Part shown: piece by piece, positions 35,198 through 43,515 of the stretch
How the letters are laid out: each line of letters starts with the position of its first letter
Numbering within the stretch: the stretch's first letter is position 1
DNA from: an uncultured Atopobiaceae bacterium
GTDB lineage: Bacteria; Actinomycetota; Coriobacteriia; Coriobacteriales; Atopobiaceae
Assembly (NCBI GenBank): GCA_944322145.1
Contig: CALUNW010000005.1
Span: 124,001-188,000, forward strand
Length of the DNA: 64,000 bases
Reading direction: 5' to 3'
Notes under the pieces: model-generated
Database searches by the model: none
Told to the model about the DNA's origin: nothing
The model's input: the letters and a program-made list of their open reading frames with translations, nothing else
Position numbers and translations under genes: made by a program

Positions 35198-35745
35198 CGG
35201 CGGGGTCCGGGGACGCGCGGCGGTCGCGGATCGTCGAGGCGCTGGCCGCGGCGTCGGGCCCGCTCTCGGGGACGGCGCTTGCCGAGGCGTGCGGCGTGAG
35301 CCGCCAGGTGGTGGTCCAGGACGTGGCGCTGCTGCGCGAACGGGGCGAGAAGATCGTCTCGACCAACCGCGGCTACGTGCTTCTCGCCGACGACCCCGCA
35401 CGGCCGACGCGCCTGTTCAAGTGCCGCCACACCGCCGAGCAGACCGCCGACGAGCTCACCTGCGTCGTGGACCTGGGCGGACGCGTGGAGGACGTCTTCG
35501 TGAACCACCGCGTCTACGGCGTGGTCTCCTCCGCGCTGGGCGTGGGGAGCCGCCGCGACGTCGAGCGCTTCATGGCCGAGCTCGCCTCCGGCGTGTCGTC
35601 TCCGCTGCTCGAGGTCACGAGCGGCTACCACTTCCATCACGTGAGCGCCGCGAGCGAGGAGGTCCTCGACGAGGTCGGGCGAGCCCTCGCCGCCCGCGGC
35701 TACCTGGCCGAGCTCAGCGACTACGAGGCCGCGACCTTCGCGTAG
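35194..35745 (+). CDS. niaR: NiaR-type niacin-responsive repressor (HTH_11 + 3H)
   Basis: A 183-residue regulator starting at the GTG at 35194, which overlaps the nadC stop (GTGA). The N-terminal winged HTH includes LSGTALAEACGVSRQVVVQD, and the C-terminal 3H domain has the conserved histidines in FVNHRVYGVV and SGYHFHHVSA. Family members repress NAD synthesis genes when niacin is available. Being last in the nadABC operon implies autoregulation from the nadA promoter. Confidence 0.9.
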   Translation: MTAGSGDARRSRIVEALAAASGPLSGTALAEACGVSRQVVVQDVALLRERGEKIVSTNRGYVLLADDPARPTRLFKCRHTAEQTADELTCVVDLGGRVEDVFVNHRVYGVVSSALGVGSRRDVERFMAELASGVSSPLLEVTSGYHFHHVSAASEEVLDEVGRALAARGYLAELSDYEAATFA

Positions 35746-35798
35746 GCGGTCCTTCTCGCTGTCGCCCCTTTGCTCGCCCCCTTCTGCTCCCCCCCTCT

Positions 35799-35940
35799 GA
35801 GGGTATGTACACTGCGCATATCAGGTGTGTACACCATCCGAAATCGGACAACTCTCGTTTGCGCATGTAGACGAGCTGTCGAGAAGAACGGGCGGCTCGG
35901 GAACGTGTACATACCCGGTGTGCGCAGTGTACATACCCTC
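35799..35940 (+). repeat. Paired-site repeat A, copy 8
   Basis: Sites start at 35799, 35821, 35904 and 35926. The core starts with ATCCGAAATCGGAC and has GCATGT-N12-GAGAAGAAC. It lies between niaR and a membrane protein gene. Confidence 0.9.
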
Positions 35941-36054
35941 AGGGGGCGGGTGAGGGGTGGCGGCGAGGAGCGCGCCCGGCGCGTGGTCCCGCAGCGGGCC
36001 CTGGCCGGCTTTTGGGTATACTCCCAACGTCAGCTGAGAAGGGAGGACCGCCGC

Positions 36055-37011
36055 ATGGACGAAGAGAGCGTCATCAGCGACCTCGAGCCCTCGATTCCGC
36101 GCACGCCCGCCCAGGCGGTGCTGCGCATGGTCTCAATACTGATGGGGCTCCTGGGAGCCATCGTTCTTCTCGGCGGCGTCGCGCTGCTCGCGGGCAACGT
36201 CATGGGGCTTCTGCCCGGCGGAGACCTCTGGACCACCGTGACCTTTGGCGTGATGATCGTCGTGGCGGCGGGGCTGCTCCTGCTCACGGCGGGGCTCGGC
36301 ATCGTCGCGTCCAACAACTCCGCGCGCGTGGGGCCGTACCGGTTCCTGTGCTACCTCGTGGGGCTCGCCGTGCTCGTGGCCATCGTGTGGGGCTGGGGCG
36401 TGGGCTCGTTCATCCTGTTCAATCCCATCGTGCTCGCCGCGACGATCGTCTACGTGCTCATCTGCTCGCGCCTGGCCGACAAGGTCAAGGAGGAGCACGA
36501 CGAGGGCGTTCGCGGCGAGACGTTCCTGCGCTCGCGTCACCAGCGGGTGCTGCACCTGCTCTCCGAGATCATCATCCTCAAGGGCGTGGTCACCATCGTG
36601 GCCGTGCTCGTGCTCGGCGCCGCGCTCGTGGTCTACGGGGAGGGGGAGCGCGCGATCATCTCCGGCGTGCCCGTCACGGTGAGCAGCATGCTCTACGCGG
36701 TCCTCGCCGTCGGCGGCGTGGCGTCGGGCGTCTCCGTCCTGGCGGGCGCCCTCGGTATCCGGGGCTCAAACCGTCCGCAGAAGATCATGCCGTTTCTGGT
36801 GGTGGCCGCGCTGTCGTGTGCCTTCGACCTCGTGCAGGTCGTGGGGATGTTCCTGGAGCGCGGCCTTCTCGGCGTCACCTTTGACGTCCTCTTTGACCTG
36901 CTGTTCATGGGCGTGTGCCTCTACCTGGCCATCCGCGTGATGCGTCAGCCCACGCCCGAGGAGCTCGCCGCCGCAGCGGGCGTCGCGCTCGTGTCCGGCC
37001 CCGACGAGTGA
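36055..37011 (+). CDS. Multi-pass membrane protein of unknown function
   Basis: 318 residues from the ATG at 36055 (GGGAGGA site). About eight hydrophobic helices are visible, for example ILMGLLGAIVLLGGVALLAG and VTIVAVLVLGAALVVYG. A basic/acidic loop (SRLADKVKEEHDEG) near the middle divides it into two halves of four helices. No transport or enzyme motif is recognised. TATACT at 36017-36022 may be a -10 box. The stop is followed directly by a long palindrome. Confidence 0.7.
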   Translation: MDEESVISDLEPSIPRTPAQAVLRMVSILMGLLGAIVLLGGVALLAGNVMGLLPGGDLWTTVTFGVMIVVAAGLLLLTAGLGIVASNNSARVGPYRFLCYLVGLAVLVAIVWGWGVGSFILFNPIVLAATIVYVLICSRLADKVKEEHDEGVRGETFLRSRHQRVLHLLSEIIILKGVVTIVAVLVLGAALVVYGEGERAIISGVPVTVSSMLYAVLAVGGVASGVSVLAGALGIRGSNRPQKIMPFLVVAALSCAFDLVQVVGMFLERGLLGVTFDVLFDLLFMGVCLYLAIRVMRQPTPEELAAAAGVALVSGPDE

Positions 37012-37014
37012 TGC

Positions 37015-37090
37015 GTCAAAGGGGACGTGTTTTTTCGTGCAGACGTTTTGGGACGGGTTATGTGCACGAAAAAACACGTCCCCTTTTGAC
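37015..37090. repeat. Long GGGGACG-type palindrome (27/28-bp arms)
   Basis: Arms 37015-37041 and 37063-37090 pair with a single bulged base, and a 21-base loop contains GGGACGGGTTAT, shared with the arm of the 11492 element. It includes runs of six T or A, so it may terminate transcription in both directions. Confidence 0.8.
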
Positions 37091-37104
37091 AGAAAGGAAA
37101 TGAT

Positions 37105-38628
37105 ATGACCAATGGGACCATGCTCCAGGGCTTCTCCTGGTACCTGCCCGCGGACGGCTCGCACTGGCGTCGCATCGCCGAGCAGGCCCCCGACTTTGCC
37201 TACCAGGGCATCACCGCCGTCTGGCTGCCGCCCGCCTACAAGGCCGAGAGGGGCAGCGAGGACGTGGGCTACGGCGTCTACGACACCTACGACCTCGGCG
37301 AGTTCGACCAGAAGGGCACGGTGGCCACCAAGTACGGCACCCGGGCCGAGTACGAGGCCGCCATCGCCGCGCTGCAGGGAAGCGGCATCCAGGCGCTCGC
37401 CGACATCGTGCTCAACCAGCGGCTCGGCGCGGACGGCTGCGAGGACGTCGTCGCGCGCGAGGTCAACGGCTCCAACCGCGACCAGGTGACGGGCGCCCCG
37501 CAGACCATCTCGGCGTGGACGCGCTTCACCTTCCCCGGCCGCGCCGGCGTCTACTCGGACTTCACCTGGGACTGGACCTGCTTCCACGGCGTGGACTGGG
37601 ACGACCGCGCCAAGCGAAAGGCCATCTTCCTCTTTGACGGCAAGCACTGGGACGGCGCCGTGGACCGCTCCGAGAACGCCAACTACGACTACCTCATGGG
37701 CGCCGACGTGGACGTCAACGACCCGCGCGTCTTTGACGAGCTCGTGCGCTGGGGACGGTGGTACGTGGACGCGTGCGGGCTGGACGGCTTTCGCCTGGAC
37801 GCGCTCAAGCACATCGACCGCGGCTTCTACCTGCGCTGGCTCGACGCCGTGCGCAAGCACGCCGGCCGCGAGCTCTTCTGCGTGGGCGAGTACTGGGGCC
37901 GCACGGTGGGCGAGCTCCAGGCCTACCTGGGCGCCGAGAAGTGCATGTCGCTCTTCGACGTGCCGCTGCACTACAACCTCTACCGCGCGAGCTGCTCGAA
38001 CGGCAACGAGGACCTCTCCAAGATCTTCTCGGGCACGCTCGTGGAGGCCGACCCCGTGCACGCCGTGACCTTCGCCGAGAACCACGACACCCAGCCCGGC
38101 CAGGCGCTGCAGTCCTTCGTCCAGACGTGGTTCAAGCCCTCCGCCTACGCGCTCATCCTGCTGCGCGAGGCCGGCTACCCCTGCGTCTTCTACGGCGACC
38201 TCTACGGGATGCCCAACGACGGCAACATCCCGGCGGTGCGCGAGCTTCCGCTGCTGATGGAGATCCGCCGCCGCTTTGCCTACGGCGCGCAGCACGACTT
38301 CCTGGACGCCCCGGACGTGATCGGCTGGACGCGCGAGGGCGACGACGAGCACGAGGGCAGCGGCGTGGCCGTGGTCCTCACCGACCGCGACGGCGGCGAG
38401 AAGCGCATGTTCGTGGGCGAGGGGCACGCGGGCGAGCGCTGGGCCTGCGTCGTGGGCGAGCAGGACGACGTCGAGGTGGGCGCCGACGGCTGGGCCACGT
38501 TCCGCACGCTGGGCGGGCGCCTCTCGGTCTATCTGCCGGAGAAGACCGCCGACGCGCTGGAGAACGACCGCCAGCTGCACCGCATCGCCCGCGAGATCGC
38601 GGAGGACACCGAGGAGATGCGCGCGTAG
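37105..38628 (+). CDS. Cytoplasmic alpha-amylase, GH13
   Basis: A 507-residue GH13 enzyme hydrolysing alpha-1,4-glucan or maltodextrin. The catalytic residues are in conserved regions: ADIVLNQR (region I), GFRLDALKH (nucleophile Asp), CVGEYWG (acid/base Glu) and FAENHDTQPGQ. No signal peptide is present, so it acts on intracellular glycogen or imported maltodextrins, like GH13_5 amylases. The ATG follows a GAAAGGA site. It starts 15 bases after the palindrome at 37015. Confidence 0.92.
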   Translation: MTNGTMLQGFSWYLPADGSHWRRIAEQAPDFAYQGITAVWLPPAYKAERGSEDVGYGVYDTYDLGEFDQKGTVATKYGTRAEYEAAIAALQGSGIQALADIVLNQRLGADGCEDVVAREVNGSNRDQVTGAPQTISAWTRFTFPGRAGVYSDFTWDWTCFHGVDWDDRAKRKAIFLFDGKHWDGAVDRSENANYDYLMGADVDVNDPRVFDELVRWGRWYVDACGLDGFRLDALKHIDRGFYLRWLDAVRKHAGRELFCVGEYWGRTVGELQAYLGAEKCMSLFDVPLHYNLYRASCSNGNEDLSKIFSGTLVEADPVHAVTFAENHDTQPGQALQSFVQTWFKPSAYALILLREAGYPCVFYGDLYGMPNDGNIPAVRELPLLMEIRRRFAYGAQHDFLDAPDVIGWTREGDDEHEGSGVAVVLTDRDGGEKRMFVGEGHAGERWACVVGEQDDVEVGADGWATFRTLGGRLSVYLPEKTADALENDRQLHRIAREIAEDTEEMRA

Positions 38629-38677
38629 ACGGCAGCGGCGACTCGTCCTTCTTGATCGCCGACTCTTTGCTCGATAT

Positions 38678-38728
38678 CGGGCCGGTTGTGGACGTTTCCA
38701 TGATGGAAAACCGTCCACAGCCGGCCCG
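38678..38728. terminator. Bidirectional terminator between amylase and pepV
   Basis: CGGGCCGG...TTTCCA pairs with TGGAAAACC...CCGGCCCG (about 23 bp, with a bulge and a G-T pair) around TGA, at the junction of the convergent genes. Confidence 0.75.
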
Positions 38729-38751
38729 TAATCCGCGGGGTGGGGGAGGGC

Positions 38752-40170
38752 TTACAGGTCGAGCTCCATCAGGCGCGCGATGGCCACGATGTAGATCTTG
38801 AGCGCCTGGCGCAGGCTCTTCTCGGAGATGGCCTCATCGGGGCCGTGCTCGGTGCCAGCCCAGGCGGGGCGCTCCTCGCCGGGGTCGTTGGGGCCGAAGG
38901 CGCAGGCGCGGGCGAAGTGGCGCGCGTAGGTGCCGCCGCCGATGGTGAAGGCCTCGGCCTTCTGGCCGGTGTACTCGCCGTAGGTGGCGAGAAGAGCCTG
39001 GATCTCCGGGCTGTCGGGGCTGATGTAGAACGGGGCGTCGCCGGAGGTCTGCTCGTAGGTGCAGCCGTGCGCGGTGGCGAGCTCGCTCAGGCGCGCGGTG
39101 ATGGCCTCGCCGGTCGTGGTGGTGGGGTAGCGCGAGTCCACGGTCTGGACGAAGCGGCCGTCGACGGTGCGGATGGTGCCGGCGACGCAGGTGAGCTCGC
39201 CGAACTTGTCATCCGCGGCGGCGATGCCGGAGGCGCGGCCGTAGGCGTCCTCGGTGAGGGTGACCAGCAGCTCGAGGAAGTCGCGCTCGCCCGCGCCCGC
39301 GAGGCCCTGCTCCAGCAGGTAGCGCGCGAGCACGCCGATGGCGTTGACGGTGCCGGCGGGCATCGAGGCGTGGCCGCCGATGCCGGTTGCCGTGATGCGC
39401 GCGAGGCCCTCGCCGGCCGGCTCCACGGCGATGCGCTCAGCCGCGGGCAGCGACGCCGCCTCGGCGCGGACGACGGCCGTGGCCTGGCCGCAGATGGCAT
39501 TGGGGACCGTGCCGCCGTCGAGCTCCACGATCTTCTCGCCCGCAATCCGGCCGGAGGTGAAGCGCCCCTGGTAGAGGCCCTTCTCGCCGCAGATCAGCGG
39601 GAAGTCGGCGTCGGGGGAGAAGCAGAAGAGCGGCTCTGGGTAGCGCTCGAGGTAGTACGGCACGTCGCCCATGCCGGTCTCCTCGTTGTTGCCGATGATG
39701 CAGCGCAGCGTGTAGGGGAGGGCCTCGCCGGCTGCGGCGCGGCGCGCGAAGAAGTGGGCGGCGTAGAGGGAGAGCACGAAGGGGCCCTTGTCGTCCTGGA
39801 CGCCGCGGCCGACGAGCCAGCCGTCCCTGCGCGTGACCTCGAGGGCGGGGAAGGTCCAGCCCAGGCCAAGCGGCACGATGTCGGTGTGAGCGATCGTGGC
39901 GAGGTAGCGCTCGGGGCCGGAGGTGCCGGGCACATCGGCAAATCCCAAGTAGCCGTCGACGTCGGTCACGGCGAGGCCCAGACGCTCAGCCATCCGTTCG
40001 GCCTCGTCGAGGGCGTCCCAGGACGCCGGGCCCCAGGGCTTGCCGGGCTCCGCCGCGGAGAGGTCCTCCACGGACTCGTGGCGCACCAGGCGCGCGATGT
40101 CGGCGACGACGTCCTCCCAGACCTCGTCGACGTAGGCGTCCACCTGCTGCTTGAACTGCTCGTCTACCAT
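38752..40170 (-). CDS. pepV: M20-family dipeptidase, PepV-like
   Basis: 472 residues from the minus-strand ATG at 40170, preceded by GGGAGGG. It is a zinc-dependent Xaa-dipeptidase of the PepV/Sapep group: metal ligands are expected in ATIAHTDIVPLG, GRGVQDDKGP (with the catalytic-type Asp), GNNEETGMGD, and a late GGGTYARHF. The lid/dimer-like domain lies between about residues 190 and 390. Length matches PepV (~470). Confidence 0.9.
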   Translation of the reverse strand: MVDEQFKQQVDAYVDEVWEDVVADIARLVRHESVEDLSAAEPGKPWGPASWDALDEAERMAERLGLAVTDVDGYLGFADVPGTSGPERYLATIAHTDIVPLGLGWTFPALEVTRRDGWLVGRGVQDDKGPFVLSLYAAHFFARRAAAGEALPYTLRCIIGNNEETGMGDVPYYLERYPEPLFCFSPDADFPLICGEKGLYQGRFTSGRIAGEKIVELDGGTVPNAICGQATAVVRAEAASLPAAERIAVEPAGEGLARITATGIGGHASMPAGTVNAIGVLARYLLEQGLAGAGERDFLELLVTLTEDAYGRASGIAAADDKFGELTCVAGTIRTVDGRFVQTVDSRYPTTTTGEAITARLSELATAHGCTYEQTSGDAPFYISPDSPEIQALLATYGEYTGQKAEAFTIGGGTYARHFARACAFGPNDPGEERPAWAGTEHGPDEAISEKSLRQALKIYIVAIARLMELDL

Positions 40171-40273
40171 GTGCCCTCCCTGGGTCGGGCGCCGCCGGCG
40201 CCGGGTTCTTCTGCCGTCCATCTTAGCGCGCCGGCGTCCTTCGTGCCGGAACGGCGTCCGGCTTGATCGATAA

Positions 40274-40340
40274 CATGCACAGTTCCGTTAAGTATTATAT
40301 ATCCGCAGGTCGAAAAATGGCATTTCCAGAACTATGCATG
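40274..40340. repeat. 67-bp AT-rich imperfect palindrome, copy 2
   Basis: Arms CATGCACAGTTCCG and CAGAACTATGCATG pair at 12 of 14 positions. Total length (67 bp) equals that of the copy at 3842-3908, and ATAACA-Y-GCACAGTTCCG is shared. The centre contains CCGCAGGT. Confidence 0.7.
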
Positions 40341-40399
40341 CTATTGCTGCCGGCGCGGGGGGCGAGAAGGGCGCGCGGACCGGCGCCGGGATCGTCGCA

Positions 40400-40433
40400 G
40401 AAAAAGGCGCCTCCCCCGTGCGGGGACGGCGCC
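40400..40433 (-). terminator. Intrinsic terminator of the ROK kinase gene
   Basis: On the minus strand GGCGCC-G-TCCCC pairs with GGGGA-GGCGCC and is followed by a run of five T. It lies 29 bases after the kinase stop. Confidence 0.85.
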
Positions 40434-40461
40434 GGGACCAGCGCGATGTCGCGTCCTACGC

Positions 40462-41337
40462 CTATGCCTGCGCCAGCGCGCGGCGGCCGAGCTCGACGCA
40501 GCCAAGCACGCCCTGGTTGTCGTTCAGGCTCGGGGCGACGATATAGGAGTCGATGTCCTCGAGCTCCGGCGCGGTGATGTAGCCGCCCAGGTAGGCGAGG
40601 GTCTTCTCGCGCACGAGCGGGTAGAGCTGCTCCTGGTGCATGACGCCGCCGCCGAGGATGATGCGGCGCGGCGAGTAGCAGAGCACCAGGTTGTAGCACA
40701 TCTGCGCGAGATAGCTCGCCTCGAGCTCCCAGACCTCGGGGCGGTCCGCCAGTTCGAAGCCCTTGGCGCCCCAGCGGCGCTCGATCGAGGGGCCGGCGGC
40801 CAGGCCCTCGAGGCAGGAGTCGTGCGTGGGGCACACGCATGGGCCCTCGTCGCCGGGCACGCGGTTGAGCAGCATGTGGCCGGCCTCGGGGTGCATCATG
40901 CCGTGCAGCAGGTGCCCGCCGCACATGACGCCGGCGCCCACACCGGTGCCGATGGTCACGTAGACCAGGTCGTCGATGCCGCGGGAGTCGCCGAACGTGG
41001 CCTCGCCGAGGCACGCCACGTTGACGTCGGTGTCGTAGCCCACGGGCACGTCAAGCGCGTCGACGAAGGCGGCGCGCAGCGCGTAGCCGCGCCAGGGGAG
41101 CTTGGGAGTCTTGAGGATGGTGCCGAAGTCGGGGCTCTCGGGGTCCACGCAGGTGGGGCCGAAGGCGCCGATGCCCAGCGCGTCCACGTTGCGCTCGGCG
41201 AACCAGCCGGTGAGGGAGGGGATGGACTCCTCCGGCGTGGTGGTGGGGAAGGACTCCCGCTCCAGAATCTCGCCCTGCTCCGTGGCGACGGCGCAGACCA
41301 TCTTGGTGCCGCCCGCCTCAAGTGCTCCGATGCGCAT
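40462..41337 (-). CDS. ROK-family fructokinase
   Basis: A 291-residue sugar kinase phosphorylating fructose (or mannose) with ATP. ALEAGGTKMVCAV is the N-terminal phosphate loop, VTIGTGVGAGVM and HPEAGHMLLNRV are the ROK signatures, and the zinc-binding CVCPTHDSCLEGLAAGPS is characteristic of the fructokinase (ScrK/GmuE-like) branch. IILGGGVM is near the C-terminus. It is a monocistronic gene with its own terminator. Confidence 0.9.
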   Translation of the reverse strand: MRIGALEAGGTKMVCAVATEQGEILERESFPTTTPEESIPSLTGWFAERNVDALGIGAFGPTCVDPESPDFGTILKTPKLPWRGYALRAAFVDALDVPVGYDTDVNVACLGEATFGDSRGIDDLVYVTIGTGVGAGVMCGGHLLHGMMHPEAGHMLLNRVPGDEGPCVCPTHDSCLEGLAAGPSIERRWGAKGFELADRPEVWELEASYLAQMCYNLVLCYSPRRIILGGGVMHQEQLYPLVREKTLAYLGGYITAPELEDIDSYIVAPSLNDNQGVLGCVELGRRALAQA

Positions 41338-41451
41338 GCTCTCTCCTATCTCCGGATGTCGATGCAGACAATATACTCCAGTTGAGGCAATGTGGCATCG
41401 GTCTCACATCGAGCGGCGCCGGCGGCTCGGCGACCGCCGCCCGCCGCGCCG

Positions 41452-42153
41452 TCACACCACGAACAGCAGTGCGGAGAGCGTGATGCACACGCTTCCCGCC
41501 AGCGTGAACAGGTGGAACACGAAGTGCAGATACGGCACCTTTTTGATGGCGTAGAAGACCGCGCCCACGGTGTAGCTCAGGCCGCCGGCCAGAAGCAGCC
41601 AGAACGCGGGCGGCGCCAGCAGCTCCCAGAGGTCGCCGATGTGGAAGACCACGAGCCAGCCCATGAGGACGTAGACGGCGGCAGTGAGCCAGGCGGGTTG
41701 GCGCTCGCGCAGCAGGCACTCGGCGACGATGCCCACCACGGCGACGCCCCACACCGCGCAGCACAGCAAAAGGCCGCCGCGATCGGCCAGCGTGACCAGC
41801 GAGAAGGGCGCGTAGCTCCCGGCGATGAGCAGATAGATGCCGCAATGGTCGAGCACGCGGAAGACCGCCTTGGCCTTCTCGGGCGCGAGCGCGTGGTAGA
41901 GCGTGGAGAAGAGGTACTCGATGATCAGCGAGATTCCCATGAGCAGCGCCGCCGCCAGGCGCACGCCGCCGCCGTGGCTCACGGCCATCACGATCAGCAG
42001 CACGAGCGCGGCGATGGAGAGCAGCACGCCCACGCCGTGGCTCACCGAGTTGGCGATCTCCTCTCCGAGCGAGTAGAGCTTCCTGCGGATGGGCCCCTTG
42101 GGCTTCTGGTCGTTCTGAGACGCCGGGGCGGCGTCGGTGCCGTGGTCTGCCAT
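41452..42153 (-). CDS. Hemolysin III / PAQR-family membrane protein
   Basis: A 233-residue seven-helix membrane protein. Family marks are EEIANSVSHGVGVLLS near the N-terminus, the STLYHALAPEKAK motif with Ser and His, RVLDHCGIYLLIAGSYAP and the C-terminal LHFVFHLFTLAGS with the conserved histidines. The conserved His/Asp set suggests a metal site and hydrolase-like activity as in PAQR receptors. The biological role is not known; the name is historical. Confidence 0.9.
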   Translation of the reverse strand: MADHGTDAAPASQNDQKPKGPIRRKLYSLGEEIANSVSHGVGVLLSIAALVLLIVMAVSHGGGVRLAAALLMGISLIIEYLFSTLYHALAPEKAKAVFRVLDHCGIYLLIAGSYAPFSLVTLADRGGLLLCCAVWGVAVVGIVAECLLRERQPAWLTAAVYVLMGWLVVFHIGDLWELLAPPAFWLLLAGGLSYTVGAVFYAIKKVPYLHFVFHLFTLAGSVCITLSALLFVV

Positions 42154-42191
42154 GAGCGCTCCCTAAGGTCGTGAGGGGTCGTCTCGGGGGT

Positions 42192-42197
42192 TATAAT
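42192..42197 (+). promoter_or_regulatory. -10 box TATAAT upstream of the membrane gene cluster
   Basis: A consensus TATAAT. It overlaps an in-frame ATG at 42196, which argues that the real start of the next gene is downstream at 42262. Confidence 0.6.
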
Positions 42198-42261
42198 GAC
42201 CCACGCCGTTTATCGAGAAAGCGAGAACAGCATACCCCTACCACCTGTCAGGGAGGCATCC

Positions 42262-42777
42262 TTGAAGAAATCGACGTTCATCGGAAACGTTGTCGCGTGG
42301 GCGGCGGTCGCCGCCGCCTGCATCGCGTTTCTCGCCTGGTATCACATGACCGACGCCGCGGTCGTGGAGGAGGCGCTCGCGTCCTCCGCCCTCGTGCAGC
42401 TGGGCGTGGTGCTTGCCTCGCCGGTGCTGCTCTATGCGATGGGCGTCGAGATCGGCGTGCTGCTGCTCTGGTTCAAGAACATCCTCATGGGCCGCACCGC
42501 CAAGCGCGCCTGCCGCGCCGCCGGCATCGTGGCGCTCGCGCTGCTCGCCCTCGTGGCGGTGCCCGTCTTTGCGCCGAGCGCGCAGGGAGCGTTTCTCGGC
42601 ATCAGCATCGTCGTGGTCTACGTCACCATGGCGGCGCCCATCCTGATCATGATGCTCGGCTTCCTCTACGCTCTGGGCTGCGCCGGAGTGGACGCGACCA
42701 AGCGCGGCCCCTTCGCCAAGTACCTGCCCGAGGACGAGAGGGACGAGAAGGCCGAGAAGGACGGGGCGTCCGCGTAG
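42262..42777 (+). CDS. Small multi-pass membrane protein
   Basis: 171 residues from the TTG at 42262 (GGGAGG site). About four helices are visible (for example VVAWAAVAAACIAFLAW and APILIMMLGFLYALG). A charged C-terminus rich in Asp, Glu and Lys follows. No family is recognised. It is the first of three consecutive membrane-protein genes and has some similarity of layout to the next one (N-terminal helices, charged end). Confidence 0.65.
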   Translation: MKKSTFIGNVVAWAAVAAACIAFLAWYHMTDAAVVEEALASSALVQLGVVLASPVLLYAMGVEIGVLLLWFKNILMGRTAKRACRAAGIVALALLALVAVPVFAPSAQGAFLGISIVVVYVTMAAPILIMMLGFLYALGCAGVDATKRGPFAKYLPEDERDEKAEKDGASA

Positions 42778-42805
42778 CGCGCCCGCGACGAGAGGGGAGA
42801 CCCAT

Positions 42806-43444
42806 ATGCTGCAGATGCCGTTCTCGCGGAAGGGCGTCACCTACCCCATGAGGGGCTCGGTGTACTATCCCAACCTCATCGCCATCTCGGCTCTGCTCGT
42901 GGGCGCCTTCATCCTCTATGCCGTGGGGCAGGGCTCCGCGGACGCCCCGGCCCAGCTGCGGGCGGCGGGCGCCTTTGCGCTGCCCGTCACGATCTACCTC
43001 TTCGGTGCGCTCATCGGGATGATCTTCGTGCGGCGCTCGAGCATGACGCTGCCCGGCGGCGCGATCGTCGCCTGCCGCGCGCTCTCCGCGGTCGCTCTCG
43101 TGACCCTGCTCGTCGCCGCGGTGCCGTACCTGCTGCCGGAGCCGCCGCAGGGCATGACGCTGCCGGCAACGCTCTTCTGGAGCGTGCTCGGCACCCCGCT
43201 CGTGGCCCTCGTGCTCGGCTTTGCCTATGCGCTGGCCTGGGCCCCGGTCACGGGCAGCGCCGCCGACCTCGACGCCCGCGAGGCCGAGGAGCGCCGTCGC
43301 GAGCGCGAGGCCGAGGAGGAGCGCGCCGCCATGAAGGCCAGCTCCGAGGCGCGTGCCAAGCGTCGTGCCGAGCGCGCCCGTCGCGCTGAGGCCAAGCGTG
43401 CCGCCAAGTCCGGCAAGGGCGGCAAGGGCTCAAGCAAGCATTAA
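42806..43444 (+). CDS. Membrane protein with basic/acidic C-terminal helix
   Basis: A 212-residue protein. After a short N-terminus there are about four membrane helices (NLIAISALLVGAFILYAVG and others). The final ~65 residues are a highly charged Ala/Glu/Arg/Lys helix ending in GKGGKGSSKH. Start: ATG at 42806 with a GAGGGGAG site. Function unknown; the charged tail may bind nucleic acid or acidic phospholipid. Confidence 0.65.
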   Translation: MLQMPFSRKGVTYPMRGSVYYPNLIAISALLVGAFILYAVGQGSADAPAQLRAAGAFALPVTIYLFGALIGMIFVRRSSMTLPGGAIVACRALSAVALVTLLVAAVPYLLPEPPQGMTLPATLFWSVLGTPLVALVLGFAYALAWAPVTGSAADLDAREAEERRREREAEEERAAMKASSEARAKRRAERARRAEAKRAAKSGKGGKGSSKH

Positions 43445-43515
43445 CCTGGCTCGACGCGCAGAGTGCGGGTATCATTGACGGGTTCTGCCCCGCACCTCTC
43501 GCTGAAAGGCCTCAG

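Noticed and set aside
13637..35940. Recurring short peptides read through the repeat A copies, with GMYTAP- or GVHTL-type sequence
   Set aside because: They are translations of the GGGTATGTACACC site in several frames, with no start signals; the conservation follows DNA geometry, not a reading frame.
13637..35940. Repeat A as integron attC sites or a cassette array
   Set aside because: No integron integrase, no R-box GTTRRRY core, housekeeping genes (hisS, rluA type, nadA) between copies, and mixed orientations.
36766..38718. 650-codon minus-strand frame opposite the amylase gene
   Set aside because: Mirror of the amylase coding strand, with no motif of its own.
42196..42261. ATG at 42196 as start of the first small membrane protein
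   Set aside because: It lies within a TATAAT -10 box, and the TTG at 42262 has a GGGAGG site.
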